A stretch of DNA of 64,000 nt, from assembly GCA_965277615.1 (NCBI GenBank), contig CBDIDG010000006.1, forward strand, positions 1,178,001-1,242,000, in the 5' to 3' direction. Of the stretch, positions 33,152-43,609 are shown piece after piece. Source of the stretch: Bog-532 sp965277615 (GTDB taxonomy: Bacteria; Actinomycetota; Actinomycetes; Streptosporangiales; Streptosporangiaceae). Within the stretch, counting starts at the first letter, position 1, and each line of letters starts with the position of its first letter. Both the position numbers and the translations under genes were made by a program. Below the pieces are notes generated by a model, which was not told the origin of the DNA, did no database searches, and saw only the letters and a program-made list of their open reading frames with translations.

Positions 33152-33596
33152 GGTGGACTCCACCTAGGTCTTTGTCCACCTCGTTGGGGGACTTGGTGCA
33201 GCTGGACGGAACCGCTGATCACAAGATGAACAGAATTACCGACCCGGGCTGCGCGGCCCAAAGCACTAATGGCATGATTGACGCCTGGCTCGTTCCGCGC
33301 CATCGCGAGGCAGCGACGTTGAAAAACGTGCATCGCGGGGCCGGGACAACGGGGATCGTGATGTTCGCGCCAGCCGGTCGCACCAACCTTGCGTCGCCTA
33401 GTAACGCCGTTGTTTCCTGCACGTGCTCTGGCCCAGTCCGGGCCGGGTCACCGATGGGAACATAACGGCGATAGTACGCGTTGGATGGATGGACGGGCGG
33501 AAGGCCGCGTGTTGTACGAACCGTCCGCGTGTTACGAGCCTGACCTACAGATGTCCTGTAAGCAAGTCTAAGAAACTATTAGAGGTGATTGGTCCC
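33152..33596. promoter_or_regulatory. Long upstream region of whiB
   Basis: About 445 bases without a convincing gene, between divergent genes. Several open frames exist, but none has coding character. GC content is lower than nearby and drops further before whiB (33541-33590). Purine-rich AGAGGTGATT (33581-33590) precedes the whiB ATG by six bases. The length suggests complex control. Confidence 0.45.
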
Positions 33597-33896
33597 ATGT
33601 CTCAGGTGCGTCGGCAGTCGGCCGTGCTTCCCCGGCCCAATTGGGGCTGGCAGGATGACGCCGCGTGCCGTGAAGAGGATCTTATCCTCTTTTTCGGCCC
33701 CGACGGTGAGCGCCAACCGGAGCGGGAGATCAGGGAGCGCAAGGCCAAGGCCGTCTGTGCCGAGTGCCCGGTCCGCACCGAGTGCCTCAACTACGCGCTG
33801 TCTCGGCCGGAGAAGTACGGCGTCTGGGGCGGGCTGAACGAGGAAGAGCGTGCGGCCGAGCGCCGCCGCCGGATGCGCCGGGCCAACGCCGCCTGA
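33597..33896 (+). CDS. WhiB-family Fe-S transcriptional regulator
   Basis: A 99-residue WhiB-like protein. The four cluster cysteines are C24, C54, C57 and C63 (C-x29-C-x2-C-x5-C), and the turn GVWGG is at 75-79, followed by a basic C-terminus ERRRRMRR. These proteins bind a [4Fe-4S] cluster and act with the principal sigma factor to control development, redox or drug responses. The LFFGPDGERQPERE stretch marks a subgroup, but I cannot assign it to a named Wbl protein. An intrinsic terminator follows. Confidence 0.93.
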   Translation: MSQVRRQSAVLPRPNWGWQDDAACREEDLILFFGPDGERQPEREIRERKAKAVCAECPVRTECLNYALSRPEKYGVWGGLNEEERAAERRRRMRRANAA

Positions 33897-33957
33897 GCGC
33901 AGCCTGATCGGCAAGCCTGGTTGGTCAGCAAGGTTGGGTTAGCACCGTCAAGCGAAT

Positions 33958-33991
33958 ACGGGCCACGGACCTTAGGTCCGTGGCCCGTTTT
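33958..33991 (+). terminator. Rho-independent terminator after whiB
   Basis: Perfect 14-bp stem (33958-33971 with 33975-33988) with a TTA loop, followed by TTT; the sequence then reads GCTG. One of the few classical intrinsic terminators in this window. Confidence 0.85.
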
Positions 33992-34008
33992 GCTGATAGG
34001 AAGGTTTC

Positions 34009-34143
34009 ATGATCTGCGTTCCGTGCCGGACCGCGCACCACGACGACTGCCCCGGCGGCACCTGGTGTGATTGCCAGCATCTTCCGCCCCGGCAGACCAC
34101 GGCCGAGGCCGAGCCCACCCTGGGCTGGATCCGTCAGGGCTGA
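34009..34143 (+). CDS. 44-residue cysteine- and histidine-rich protein
   Basis: A small protein beginning MICVPCRTAHHDDC and continuing CDCQH. Cysteines at 3, 6, 14, 20 and 22 with histidines at 10, 11 and 24 suggest a zinc-binding knuckle. AGGAAGG (33998-34004) lies four bases before the ATG. Very short actinobacterial proteins with such a CxxC-HH-C-CxC pattern occur widely, but I know of no function. It lies between whiB and the sulfite reductase operon and may relate to either. Confidence 0.7.
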   Translation: MICVPCRTAHHDDCPGGTWCDCQHLPPRQTTAEAEPTLGWIRQG

Positions 34144-34256
34144 ATTCTGGCGGCGGCGGAATAACGCCGTTTCACGCTGGTGTTCCGTAAGACGTGATGC
34201 CATACGCAGGCACGGCCGCATGGACAGCCGGTGCATCTGCGTGTGATGCTAGAGGT
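34144..34256 (+). promoter_or_regulatory. Promoter region of the sulfite assimilation operon
   Basis: A short stem CGGCG-GAATA-ACGCCG-like (about 34152-34170) may end the previous gene. GATGCT at 34245-34250 lies six bases before the leader-peptide GTG at 34257, the same spacing as the -10 boxes at other leaderless starts here, so the mRNA probably starts at that GTG. Confidence 0.5.
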
Positions 34257-34343
34257 GTGACCGCTGTGGACCCTTTGCTCGTCGCGCGCAGGCATGTCGA
34301 CCTGCTCCGCGTCCACAGCGCCATCTGTCTGCCTGACCGCTGA
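34257..34343 (+). CDS. Cysteine-operon leader peptide, 28 residues
   Basis: GTG-started frame of 28 codons with the core RRHVDLLRVHSAIC near residues 11-24. Peptides with an R-HVDL-RV-SA-C core are known in actinobacteria as putative leader peptides in front of sulfur-metabolism and transport genes. The single cysteine codon (TGT, codon 24) near the end, followed by an intrinsic terminator, suggests that ribosome stalling during cysteine shortage controls read-through into sir. No Shine-Dalgarno sequence is present; the transcript is probably leaderless. Confidence 0.8.
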   Translation: MTAVDPLLVARRHVDLLRVHSAICLPDR

Positions 34344-34360
34344 CTCCGCCCGTTGATTTA

Positions 34361-34392
34361 GCCCGGGCTGTGTCGCGGACCGGGCATTTTTT
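34361..34392 (+). terminator. Attenuator terminator before sir
   Basis: GCCCGG (34361-34366) pairs with CCGGGC (34380-34385), followed by A and six T (34387-34392). An alternative pairing of GCCCG (34348-34352) with CGGGC (34364-34368) would use part of the left arm and so prevent the terminator. That upstream segment starts five bases after the leader stop codon, where a stalled or paused ribosome could affect it. Confidence 0.7.
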
Positions 34393-34454
34393 ATGGGCAG
34401 ATTCCTGCCTCCGGTTCACGTCGCACGCTCGCAGAACCGAAGGACACGAGTTTC

Positions 34455-36143
34455 ATGCCCCCGAGCACGGCTAAGCGCACGCCCCGTCGCCCCCGCGGCG
34501 AGGGTCAATGGGCGCTCGGCTATCGAGAGCCGCTCAACAAGAACGAGGAAAACAAGAAGAACGACGACGGGCTCAACGTCCGTCAGCGGATCATCGACGT
34601 CTACTCCAAGCGGGGGTTCGACTCTATCGATCCAGCCGACCTGCGAGGCCGGTTCCGGTGGTTCGGCCTTTACACCCAGCGCCGTCCGGGCATCGACGGC
34701 GGCAAGACCGCCATCTTGGAACCGGAGGAGCTGGACGACCGTTACTTCATGCTCCGGGTGCGGATCGACGGCGGGCAGCTGACCAGCGAGCAACTGCACG
34801 TGATCGGCGACATCTCGCGCCGGTTCGCCCGCGGCACCGCCGACGTCACCGACCGGCAGAACATCCAGCTGCACTGGATCGAGATCGAGAGCGTCCCGGA
34901 GATCTGGGAGCTGCTCGAATCGGTCGGCCTGTCCACCACCGAGGCGTGCGGGGACACTCCGCGGGTCATCCTGGGCTGCCCGCTGGCTGGGCTGGACACC
35001 GATGAGGTCATCGACGCCACGCCGCAGATCGAAGAGGTGCTGAAGCGCTTCATCGGCGACCCGGCCTTCTCCAACCTGCCGCGCAAGTTCAAGTCGGTGA
35101 TGAGCGGCTGCGCGGCCCAGTGCTCGGTGCACGAGATCAACGACATTGCCTTCGTCGGCGTGACCGCTCCCTCCGGTGAGACCGGGTACGACCTGTGGGT
35201 CGGCGGCGGCCTGTCCACCAACCCGATGATCGGCAAGCGCCTCGGCGCGTTCGTCCGGCCCGACCAAGTGGCCGAGGTGTGGGCCGGTGTGGCCTCGGTG
35301 TTCCGTGACTACGGCTACCGGCGGCTGCGGCACCGGGCCCGGATCAAGTTCCTGATCGCGGACTGGGGTCCGGAGCGGTTCCGCGAGGTACTGGAGAAGG
35401 AATACCTGGGGTACGCGCTGGCCGACGGTCCGGCGCCAGGCGCTCCGCGCGGCGGCGTGCGTGACCACGTGGGCGTGCACCCGCAGGGCAACGGCCTGTC
35501 CTACGTGGGGTTCGCGCCCCGGGTGGGCCGGCTGAGCGCCGACGCGCTGGACGCCATCGCCGACCTGGCCCACCGCTACGCCAGCGGCCGGGTCCGCACC
35601 ACCACCGAACAGAAAATGGTGATCCTCGACGTTCCGGCCGGCCAGGTCGATAACCTGGTGGCCGACCTCGAGGCGGCCGACCTGCAGGTCAACCCGAGCC
35701 CGTTCCGCCGGCACACGATGGCGTGTACCGGGATCGAGTTCTGCAAGCTGGCCATCGTAGAGACGAAGGCGCGCGCCATTGACCTGATCGGCGAGCTGGA
35801 ACAACGGCTGCCCGGCTTCACCGAGCCGGTCACGATCAACGTGAACGGCTGCCCGAACTCCTGCGCCCGCATCCAGACCGCGGACATCGGGCTGAAGGGC
35901 TCGCTGGTCACCGGGCCGGACGGCCAGCAGGTGGAGGGGTTCCAGGTCCACCTGGGCGGCAGCCTGGCCGGCGGCGACGGGTCGGAGTCGGGGTTCGGGC
36001 GCAAGGTCCGGGGGCTGAAGACCACGGCCGATCAGCTGCCGGACTATGTGGAACGGGTCCTCAGCCGGTTTACAGCCAGTAAGCAGCCGGACGAGACGTT
36101 CGCGCAGTGGACTGTACGGGCGAGCGACGAGGAACTCTCGTGA
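34455..36143 (+). CDS. sir: Ferredoxin-type sulfite reductase
   Basis: A 562-residue siroheme and [4Fe-4S] reductase of the NirA/SirA family, reducing sulfite to sulfide with six electrons from ferredoxin. Two ferredoxin-like half domains (about 60-130 and 345-400) alternate with the catalytic repeats. The cluster cysteines lie in ACTGIEFCK (near 427-435) and NGCPNSCAR (near 466-474). Neighbouring cysH shows that sulfite, not nitrite, is the substrate. First structural gene after the attenuator; its stop overlaps the next start. Confidence 0.93.
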   Translation: MPPSTAKRTPRRPRGEGQWALGYREPLNKNEENKKNDDGLNVRQRIIDVYSKRGFDSIDPADLRGRFRWFGLYTQRRPGIDGGKTAILEPEELDDRYFMLRVRIDGGQLTSEQLHVIGDISRRFARGTADVTDRQNIQLHWIEIESVPEIWELLESVGLSTTEACGDTPRVILGCPLAGLDTDEVIDATPQIEEVLKRFIGDPAFSNLPRKFKSVMSGCAAQCSVHEINDIAFVGVTAPSGETGYDLWVGGGLSTNPMIGKRLGAFVRPDQVAEVWAGVASVFRDYGYRRLRHRARIKFLIADWGPERFREVLEKEYLGYALADGPAPGAPRGGVRDHVGVHPQGNGLSYVGFAPRVGRLSADALDAIADLAHRYASGRVRTTTEQKMVILDVPAGQVDNLVADLEAADLQVNPSPFRRHTMACTGIEFCKLAIVETKARAIDLIGELEQRLPGFTEPVTINVNGCPNSCARIQTADIGLKGSLVTGPDGQQVEGFQVHLGGSLAGGDGSESGFGRKVRGLKTTADQLPDYVERVLSRFTASKQPDETFAQWTVRASDEELS

Positions 36144-36304
36144 CCGGCCACACCGGCCACACCGGCCGGGCCGTCCCGTTCTACTGCCCGTACTGCGGTG
36201 AGGAAGATCTCGAGCCGCAGGGAATCGTTGATGGGGATTGGCACTGTCGTAGCTGCACCCGCAGTTTCCAGCTACGCTTTGCCGGAATAGGAGCTGCACT
36301 GTGA
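36140..36304 (+). CDS. Small zinc-ribbon protein between sir and cysH
   Basis: A 54-residue protein with paired CxxC motifs: FYCPYCGEEDLEP and WHCRSCTRSF, a zinc ribbon. The GTG overlaps the sir stop (GTGA) and the stop overlaps the cysH start (GTGA), so the three genes are translationally coupled. Related short proteins sit in the same place in other actinobacterial sulfite operons. Its role is unknown; it could hold metal or help deliver electrons or siroheme. Confidence 0.85.
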   Translation: MTGHTGHTGRAVPFYCPYCGEEDLEPQGIVDGDWHCRSCTRSFQLRFAGIGAAL

Positions 36305-37026
36305 GTTCCACGGCCACGTATGACGACGCTGTGCTGGAGGAACCGCACCGCATGGAGAAGCTGGTGGCCGAGGCGGCACAGGCACTGGCCGACGCTCCCG
36401 CCGAAGAGATACTGCGCTGGGCGACGGACACGTTCGGTGACCGGATCTGTGTCACCTCCTCGATGACCGACGCGGTGATCATTCACGTGGCATCGCAGAT
36501 CAAGCCGGGCATCGACGTGGTGTTCCTCGACACCGGTTACCACTTCCCCGAGACGGTCGGGACCCGGGACGCGGTGGCCGCGGTCTACCCGGTGAACCTG
36601 ATCAACGTCACCCCGTCCCGCACGGTGGCCGAGCAGGACGCCGAGCTCGGGCCCCGGCTGTACGGCCGGAACCCGGACCTGTGCTGCTACCTGCGCAAGG
36701 TGGAGCCGCTGGAGCGGGCCCTGTCCAACTACGACGCCTGGATCACCGGCGTGCGCCGGGACGAGACCGTCGAGCGCCGCGAGGCCAGTGTGGTCGAGTG
36801 GGATGGCCGCCGCGAGATGGTCAAGGTCAACCCGATCGTGAGCTGGTCGGGCAAGCAGGTCGACGACTACATCGCCGAGAACGGCATCCTGGTCAACCCG
36901 CTGGTCTACGACGGTTACCCCTCGATCGGCTGCGCGACCTGCACCCGCAAGGTGGCCCCGGGCGAGAACCCGCGCGCGGGCCGGTGGGCCGGGACCGGGA
37001 AGACCGAGTGCGGCATTCACCTCTGA
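36301..37026 (+). CDS. cysH: Phosphoadenylyl-/adenylyl-sulfate reductase
   Basis: A 241-residue enzyme that reduces activated sulfate to sulfite with thioredoxin. The cysteine pairs C128-C129 and C211-C214 would bind a [4Fe-4S] cluster, the mark of the APS-reducing type, and the C-terminal ECGIH (236-240) carries the catalytic cysteine. SSMTDAVI is the nucleotide-binding loop. Genes for sulfate activation (cysD, cysN) and sulfate uptake are not in this window. Confidence 0.95.
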   Translation: MSSTATYDDAVLEEPHRMEKLVAEAAQALADAPAEEILRWATDTFGDRICVTSSMTDAVIIHVASQIKPGIDVVFLDTGYHFPETVGTRDAVAAVYPVNLINVTPSRTVAEQDAELGPRLYGRNPDLCCYLRKVEPLERALSNYDAWITGVRRDETVERREASVVEWDGRREMVKVNPIVSWSGKQVDDYIAENGILVNPLVYDGYPSIGCATCTRKVAPGENPRAGRWAGTGKTECGIHL

Positions 37027-37049
37027 CCCGACCCGGGCCGGACGGCGGC

Positions 37050-37823
37050 ATGCCGCCACTGATCGCGGTCGCGCACGGAAGCTCCGATCCGCGCGCGGCC
37101 GCGACCGTGAGCGCGCTGCTGGACCTGGTGCGCGAGCGCGCGGCCGCGGCCGGGTTCGGCCGCCTGGACGTGCGGGCCGCCTACCTGGGACACGCGGCCC
37201 CGGCGCTGGGGCAGGCTCTGGCCACCCTGGACCGGGACGCGGTGGTGCTGCCGCTGCTGCTGACTGCGGCCTACCACAGCAAGGCGGACATTCCCGGTGT
37301 GCTGCGCGAGGTGCACACGGCCCAGCCCCGGCTGGCCGTCAGCTACGGCCGGCCGCTGGGCCCGCACCCGCTGCTGCTGCGCGCGTTGGAAGGGCGGCTG
37401 GCCGAGATCGGTGGCGATGGCCGGTTCCCCGGCGGCGGGCCGTTCGCGCCGCAGGAGACGGCGGTGGTGCTGGCCGCGGCGGGGTCCAGTGACCCGGCCG
37501 CGAACAACGTGATCACCGAGCTGGCCTCCGGCTGGCAGGCCCAGCGCGGCTGGCAGGCCGTGCTGCCCGCCTACGCTTCGGCCGCCGCCCCCACCCCGGC
37601 GGACGCGGTGGCCGCCGCCCGCCAGGGCGGGGCCCGGCACGTGCTGGTGGCCAGCTACCTGCTGTCCCCCGGCGTCTTCGCCGACCAGATCCGCCGGGAC
37701 TGCCTGGCCGCGGGCGCGGACGGCGTCTCCCCCGTGCTCGGCGCCCGCCCGGAGATCGCTGACGTGGTGCTCAGCCGTTACGCCGAGACGCTGGCCGACG
37801 CCCCGGCCGCGGCCGCGGTCTGA
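37050..37823 (+). CDS. Sirohydrochlorin ferrochelatase-like protein (CbiX family)
   Basis: A 257-residue protein with two CbiX-type halves. The N-terminal half has AVAHGSSDPRAAATV with the metal-binding histidine H9 and a second histidine in TAAYHSKADIPG near 76; in the second half the equivalent motif is AAAGSSDPAANNV, where the histidine is lost. It inserts iron into sirohydrochlorin to give siroheme, needed by Sir. It starts 24 bases after cysH; the ATG at 37050 is the first reasonable start. Last gene of the sulfite operon. Confidence 0.85.
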   Translation: MPPLIAVAHGSSDPRAAATVSALLDLVRERAAAAGFGRLDVRAAYLGHAAPALGQALATLDRDAVVLPLLLTAAYHSKADIPGVLREVHTAQPRLAVSYGRPLGPHPLLLRALEGRLAEIGGDGRFPGGGPFAPQETAVVLAAAGSSDPAANNVITELASGWQAQRGWQAVLPAYASAAAPTPADAVAAARQGGARHVLVASYLLSPGVFADQIRRDCLAAGADGVSPVLGARPEIADVVLSRYAETLADAPAAAAV

Positions 37824-37912
37824 CGTTACGCCGGCTTGCGGCTCACCGAGCCTGGGTACCCTTACGCCTGACGCCTGCGGCCCGGTCCGGCTGCGCGACG
37901 TGAAGGAGGCGG

Positions 37913-40081
<2,169 letters not shown>

Positions 40082-40083
40082 TC

Positions 40084-40812
40084 ATGCGGGAGCTTTTCCC
40101 TGAGCCGGTCGCTGATCCCGACGTGGCCCGGCTGTACGCCTACCCGGACGGCGACCGGCCCTGGCTGCGGGCCAACATGGTGGAGAGCGTCGACGGAGCC
40201 GCTGCCGTGGACGGGCGATCGGGCGGTCTGTCCGGGGATGCGGACCGCGCGATCTTCCGGGTGCTGCGCAGCCTAGCCGACGTGGTGATCGCCGGGTCGG
40301 GCACGGTCCGGGACGAGCACTACCGGCCCGCGCAGCCGTCGGCCATGATGCCCGGCCTGCGGGAGGGCCGCAGTGCGACCCCGCCCATCGCGGTCATCAC
40401 CGGGACGCTGGACCTGGACCTGTCAGCCAGCTTGTTCACCGAGGCCCCGGCGGACGCCCGCACCATCGTCATCACCAGCGAGAAGTGCCCGGCCGACCGG
40501 CGCAAGGCCGCGGCGGAGGTGGCCGACGTCCTGGTCGCCGGGACCGATCAGGTAGATCTTCCGGCCGCGCTGGATCAGCTGGCCGAGCGGGGGCTGCGGC
40601 GGATGCTGTGCGAAGGCGGCCCGCACCTGCTGGCCCAGTTCGCCGCGGCCGGGCGCCTGGACGAACTGTGCGTGACGGTCAGCCCGGTGCTGGGTGCGGG
40701 CGAGGCCGGGCGCATCCTGACCGGCCCCGCGCTGCCCGGCGGCCTGCCGCTGACCCTGGGTCACCTGGTCGAGGACCAGGGCTTCCTGCTCTGCCGCTAT
40801 CTGGCCCGCTAG
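40084..40812 (+). CDS. RibD C-terminal-type reductase
   Basis: A 242-residue protein of the dihydrofolate-reductase-like RibD_C family. It begins RPWLRANMVESVDGAAAVDGRSGGLS (about 22-47), the usual substrate-binding opening, and has the NADPH-binding MLCEGGPHLLAQF near 178. RibD_C enzymes reduce the pyrimidine intermediate of riboflavin synthesis, but stand-alone forms like this often act on other substrates. No riboflavin genes are close by. Its stop is shared with the convergent response-regulator gene in a CTAG. Confidence 0.85.
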   Translation: MRELFPEPVADPDVARLYAYPDGDRPWLRANMVESVDGAAAVDGRSGGLSGDADRAIFRVLRSLADVVIAGSGTVRDEHYRPAQPSAMMPGLREGRSATPPIAVITGTLDLDLSASLFTEAPADARTIVITSEKCPADRRKAAAEVADVLVAGTDQVDLPAALDQLAERGLRRMLCEGGPHLLAQFAAAGRLDELCVTVSPVLGAGEAGRILTGPALPGGLPLTLGHLVEDQGFLLCRYLAR

Positions 40813-41450
40813 TCAACGGCGCGGGGCAGCAGGCCGCGTTCGAAGCCGGTGGCCACGGCGGCGGCGCGGTCGTTGACGCCGAGCTTGGCGTAGATGTGCA
40901 GCAGGTGGGTCTTGACCGTGGCTTCGCTGATGAACAGGCGGGTGGCGGTGTCGCGGTTGGAGGTACCCCGGGCCACCAGGGCCAGCACGTCCAGCTCACG
41001 GTTGCTCAGCGGTTCGCGGGCCGGCGCCCGCACCTGGCCGAGCAGCCGGGTGGCCACCGACGGGGACAGCACGGCTTCGCCGCGGGCCGCGGCCCGCACG
41101 GCCCGCAGCAGCTCGCTGCGGGGCGCGTCCTTGAGCAGGTAGCCGGTGGCGCCGGCCTCGATCGCGGGCACCACGTCGCTGTCGGTGTCGTAGGTGGTGA
41201 GGACCAGCACCCGGGTGTCCAGGCCCAGCTCGGACAGCCGCTTGATCGCGGTGACGCCGTCCACGTCGGGCATGCGCAGGTCCATCAGCACCACATCCGG
41301 CCGGAGCGCGCGGGCCCGGGTCACGGCCTCGGCGCCATTGCCGGCCTCGCCGGCCACCTCGAACTCTGTGGTGCTCTCGAAGATACCGCGCAGGCCGTCC
41401 CGGACCACGGGATGATCGTCCACGATCAGCACCCGGATCGGATCACTCAT
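40809..41450 (-). CDS. LuxR-type (NarL family) response regulator
   Basis: A 213-residue regulator. Receiver domain residues 1-120 with the acidic pair D11-D12, phosphorylation site D57 (VLMDLRMPDVDG) and the lysine in LLKDAP; LuxR helix-turn-helix at about 148-205 (LSNRELDVLALVARGTSNRDTATRLFISEATVKTHL). Its start overlaps the kinase stop. With the kinase and ABC genes upstream it forms a DesK/DesR-like set, a common arrangement for sensing membrane or drug stress and inducing an exporter. Confidence 0.95.
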   Translation of the reverse strand: MSDPIRVLIVDDHPVVRDGLRGIFESTTEFEVAGEAGNGAEAVTRARALRPDVVLMDLRMPDVDGVTAIKRLSELGLDTRVLVLTTYDTDSDVVPAIEAGATGYLLKDAPRSELLRAVRAAARGEAVLSPSVATRLLGQVRAPAREPLSNRELDVLALVARGTSNRDTATRLFISEATVKTHLLHIYAKLGVNDRAAAVATGFERGLLPRAVD

Positions 41451-42771
41451 CAGTTGCTGTCTCCGTCGCCGTAACGCCAGCCCGCGGGATGGCCGGGATG
41501 ATGGCTGAGATCGCGGTGCCGTGGCCGGGCTCGGACTCGATGGCCAAGGTGCCGGCCAGGCGGCGGACCCGCTGTTGCATCCCGGTCAGCCCGAACCCGC
41601 CCCCACGGCCGGGAGCACCGCGCTGGCCCGGCTCGAAGCCCGTCCCGTCGTCGCGGATGTCCAGCGACACTACGTCATCCATGTAGGACAGGGTGATCCC
41701 GACCCGGGTCGCGCCGGCGTGCTTGGCCACGTTGGCCAGGGCTTCCTGGGCCACCCGGAGCAAGGTGACCTCGACCTCGGGATGCAGGCCGAGCACGGTG
41801 CCGGTGGTGGTGACGTTCGTGGTGACGCCGCTGTCCGCCGACCACTGCCCGGCCACGTCGGCCACCGCCTCCGGCAGCCGGGTGTTCTCCAGCGCCTCCG
41901 GCCGGACCGCGCGGACCGACCGGCGCGCCTCGGTCAGGCTGTCCCGGGCCAGCCGGGCCGCGGTGCTGATCCGGCGTTCCCAGTCCGGGCCCGGGCCGGC
42001 CTGCTGGACCGCCTCAAGCTGAGTGATGATGCCGGTCAGGCCCTGGGCCAGGGTGTCGTGGATCTCGCGCGCCATTCGCTGCCGCTCCTCCAGCACCCCG
42101 GCCTCCCGGGCCTGGGTCAGCAGCTGGGCGTGCAGGCCGGTGTTCTCGGCCATCATCTCTTCGAGCTTGTGGTTGGCCTCGGCCAGGTCGATCACTATCC
42201 GCTTACGCTCCTGATTCTGGTCCTCGGCCTTCTGGCCCAGGTAGACGAAGGTGGTGACCAGCGTCGCGTTCAGCAGCGTGACGACCAGCCAGATCACCAC
42301 GCCGACCGCGGTGGGAGTCCGGAAACCGCCCAGCTGCGCCAGCGCGGACACGGCCGCGATCAGGATCAGGCCAACGTAGCGCAGCGGTCCCTGCAGGTAC
42401 CGGAAGGCGTGCATGTACCCGATCCAGCAGAAGAACCCGAACCACGGGCTCCGGGCCACCAGCAGGCCGCAGCACACCACGAAGCCGGTGAAGTAGATGC
42501 CCATCAGCACCGGCCGGGTGCGCCAGCTCCGGTGCAGGGTCACCCACCAGAGCACCCAGGCGGCCGTGGCCGCCTCCAGGGCCACGGTCCGGCCGACATC
42601 GGCCATGGAGGGGCTCTGGGTCAGCAGGTACGGGATCGTGGAGATGACCAGGAGGGCGAACGGGGCCAGCTCCACGAACCTCTCCAGCCGCCGCTCCGGT
42701 TCGTCGAGCTCGGCGTCCGGCCGCAGGGCCCCGGCCCCGGCGGCTAGCCGCGGCGGCAGCTGCGTCGACAT
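41443..42771 (-). CDS. Sensor histidine kinase (HisKA_3, DesK-like)
   Basis: A 442-residue kinase. Five to six membrane helices cover about 34-180, followed by a coiled-coil region (185-232) and HisKA_3 with phosphoacceptor H238 (MAREIHDTLAQGLTGI). The ATPase domain has TLLRVAQEALANVAKHA and LDIRDDGTGF. There is no extracellular sensor domain, so it probably senses the membrane itself. The ATG at 42771 has GAAGGA upstream; the open frame further upstream is a shadow of the permease gene. Confidence 0.93.
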   Translation of the reverse strand: MSTQLPPRLAAGAGALRPDAELDEPERRLERFVELAPFALLVISTIPYLLTQSPSMADVGRTVALEAATAAWVLWWVTLHRSWRTRPVLMGIYFTGFVVCCGLLVARSPWFGFFCWIGYMHAFRYLQGPLRYVGLILIAAVSALAQLGGFRTPTAVGVVIWLVVTLLNATLVTTFVYLGQKAEDQNQERKRIVIDLAEANHKLEEMMAENTGLHAQLLTQAREAGVLEERQRMAREIHDTLAQGLTGIITQLEAVQQAGPGPDWERRISTAARLARDSLTEARRSVRAVRPEALENTRLPEAVADVAGQWSADSGVTTNVTTTGTVLGLHPEVEVTLLRVAQEALANVAKHAGATRVGITLSYMDDVVSLDIRDDGTGFEPGQRGAPGRGGGFGLTGMQQRVRRLAGTLAIESEPGHGTAISAIIPAIPRAGVTATETATDE

Positions 42772-42820
42772 GTCAGTGGTCCTTCTACGGCTTCCCTCGG
42801 TGCTCCTGCGCCCAATCCTG

Positions 42821-43609
42821 TCATTCCCAGCGGAAGAACCGGATAGCCAGCGCGCCGCAGACCACGATCCAGGCCACCAGCACCCCAAAGAACAGCCCGG
42901 AGGCCCAGTGGCCGGCCATGGCGTTCTGCACCGCCTGGACCCCGGAACCGGTCAAGGTGGCGTCGCTGATGCCGCGGAGCCAGTCCGGCATCTCCGCCCG
43001 CGGCAGCCACAGCCCGGAGAAGAACATCAGCACGAAGAACAGCACCGCGCCGAGGGCGTTGGCCGCCTTGGCGGTGAAGCTGACCGAGGCGACCAGTAGC
43101 CCCAGCGTGCTGGCTGCCGCCGCCAGCAGCAGGAACGACACGATGAAGGCCAGCGGTGCCCCGATCGAGGCGGTAAACGCGCCCACGGCCAAGATGACGA
43201 TCAGCAGCCCGGTGACGATCTGGGCCCCGAAGGTAATGGCCACCTCGGCGGCCAGCAGGGCCTGCGGGGTGACCGGGGTGGTGAACATCCGGCGCAGCAC
43301 CCCGCGCTCCCGGTAGCTGGTCAGCGTGGACGGCAGGAAGTTCACCGAGGTCATGATGATCATGAAGGTGATGATGATCGGCAGGTAGGTCTCCAGCACA
43401 CTGATCCCGCCCAGCGCCTTGACTGGCTTGCCGGTCCCGGGGATCGCGCCCAGCACAATCAGGCCGACCACCGGGAACCCGATGCCCCAGAACAAGGCGG
43501 CGGGGGTGCGCCACAGCAGCTTCAGCTCGGTCAGGGTGAGCATGCGCCAAGCGCGCCCGCGTCCCGGTGTCACCGTCGTCGTTGTTGCCATCGTCGTTGC
43601 CATCTTCAC
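42821..43609 (-). CDS. ABC-2 type exporter, permease
   Basis: A 262-residue membrane protein with six hydrophobic segments and the ending IRFFRWE, as in the permease at 7304-8098. The N-terminus has a Thr-rich stretch (MKMATTMATTTTV) coded by an imperfect trinucleotide run. The GTG start overlaps the ATPase stop by four bases. It forms an exporter with the ATPase and is encoded with the two-component system downstream. Substrate unknown. Confidence 0.9.
   Translation of the reverse strand: MKMATTMATTTTVTPGRGRAWRMLTLTELKLLWRTPAALFWGIGFPVVGLIVLGAIPGTGKPVKALGGISVLETYLPIIITFMIIMTSVNFLPSTLTSYRERGVLRRMFTTPVTPQALLAAEVAITFGAQIVTGLLIVILAVGAFTASIGAPLAFIVSFLLLAAAASTLGLLVASVSFTAKAANALGAVLFFVLMFFSGLWLPRAEMPDWLRGISDATLTGSGVQAVQNAMAGHWASGLFFGVLVAWIVVCGALAIRFFRWE

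Noticed and set aside
37297..37512. Alternative-frame small proteins inside the CbiX gene
   Set aside because: The frame has Arg/Trp-rich shadow composition and no start signal.
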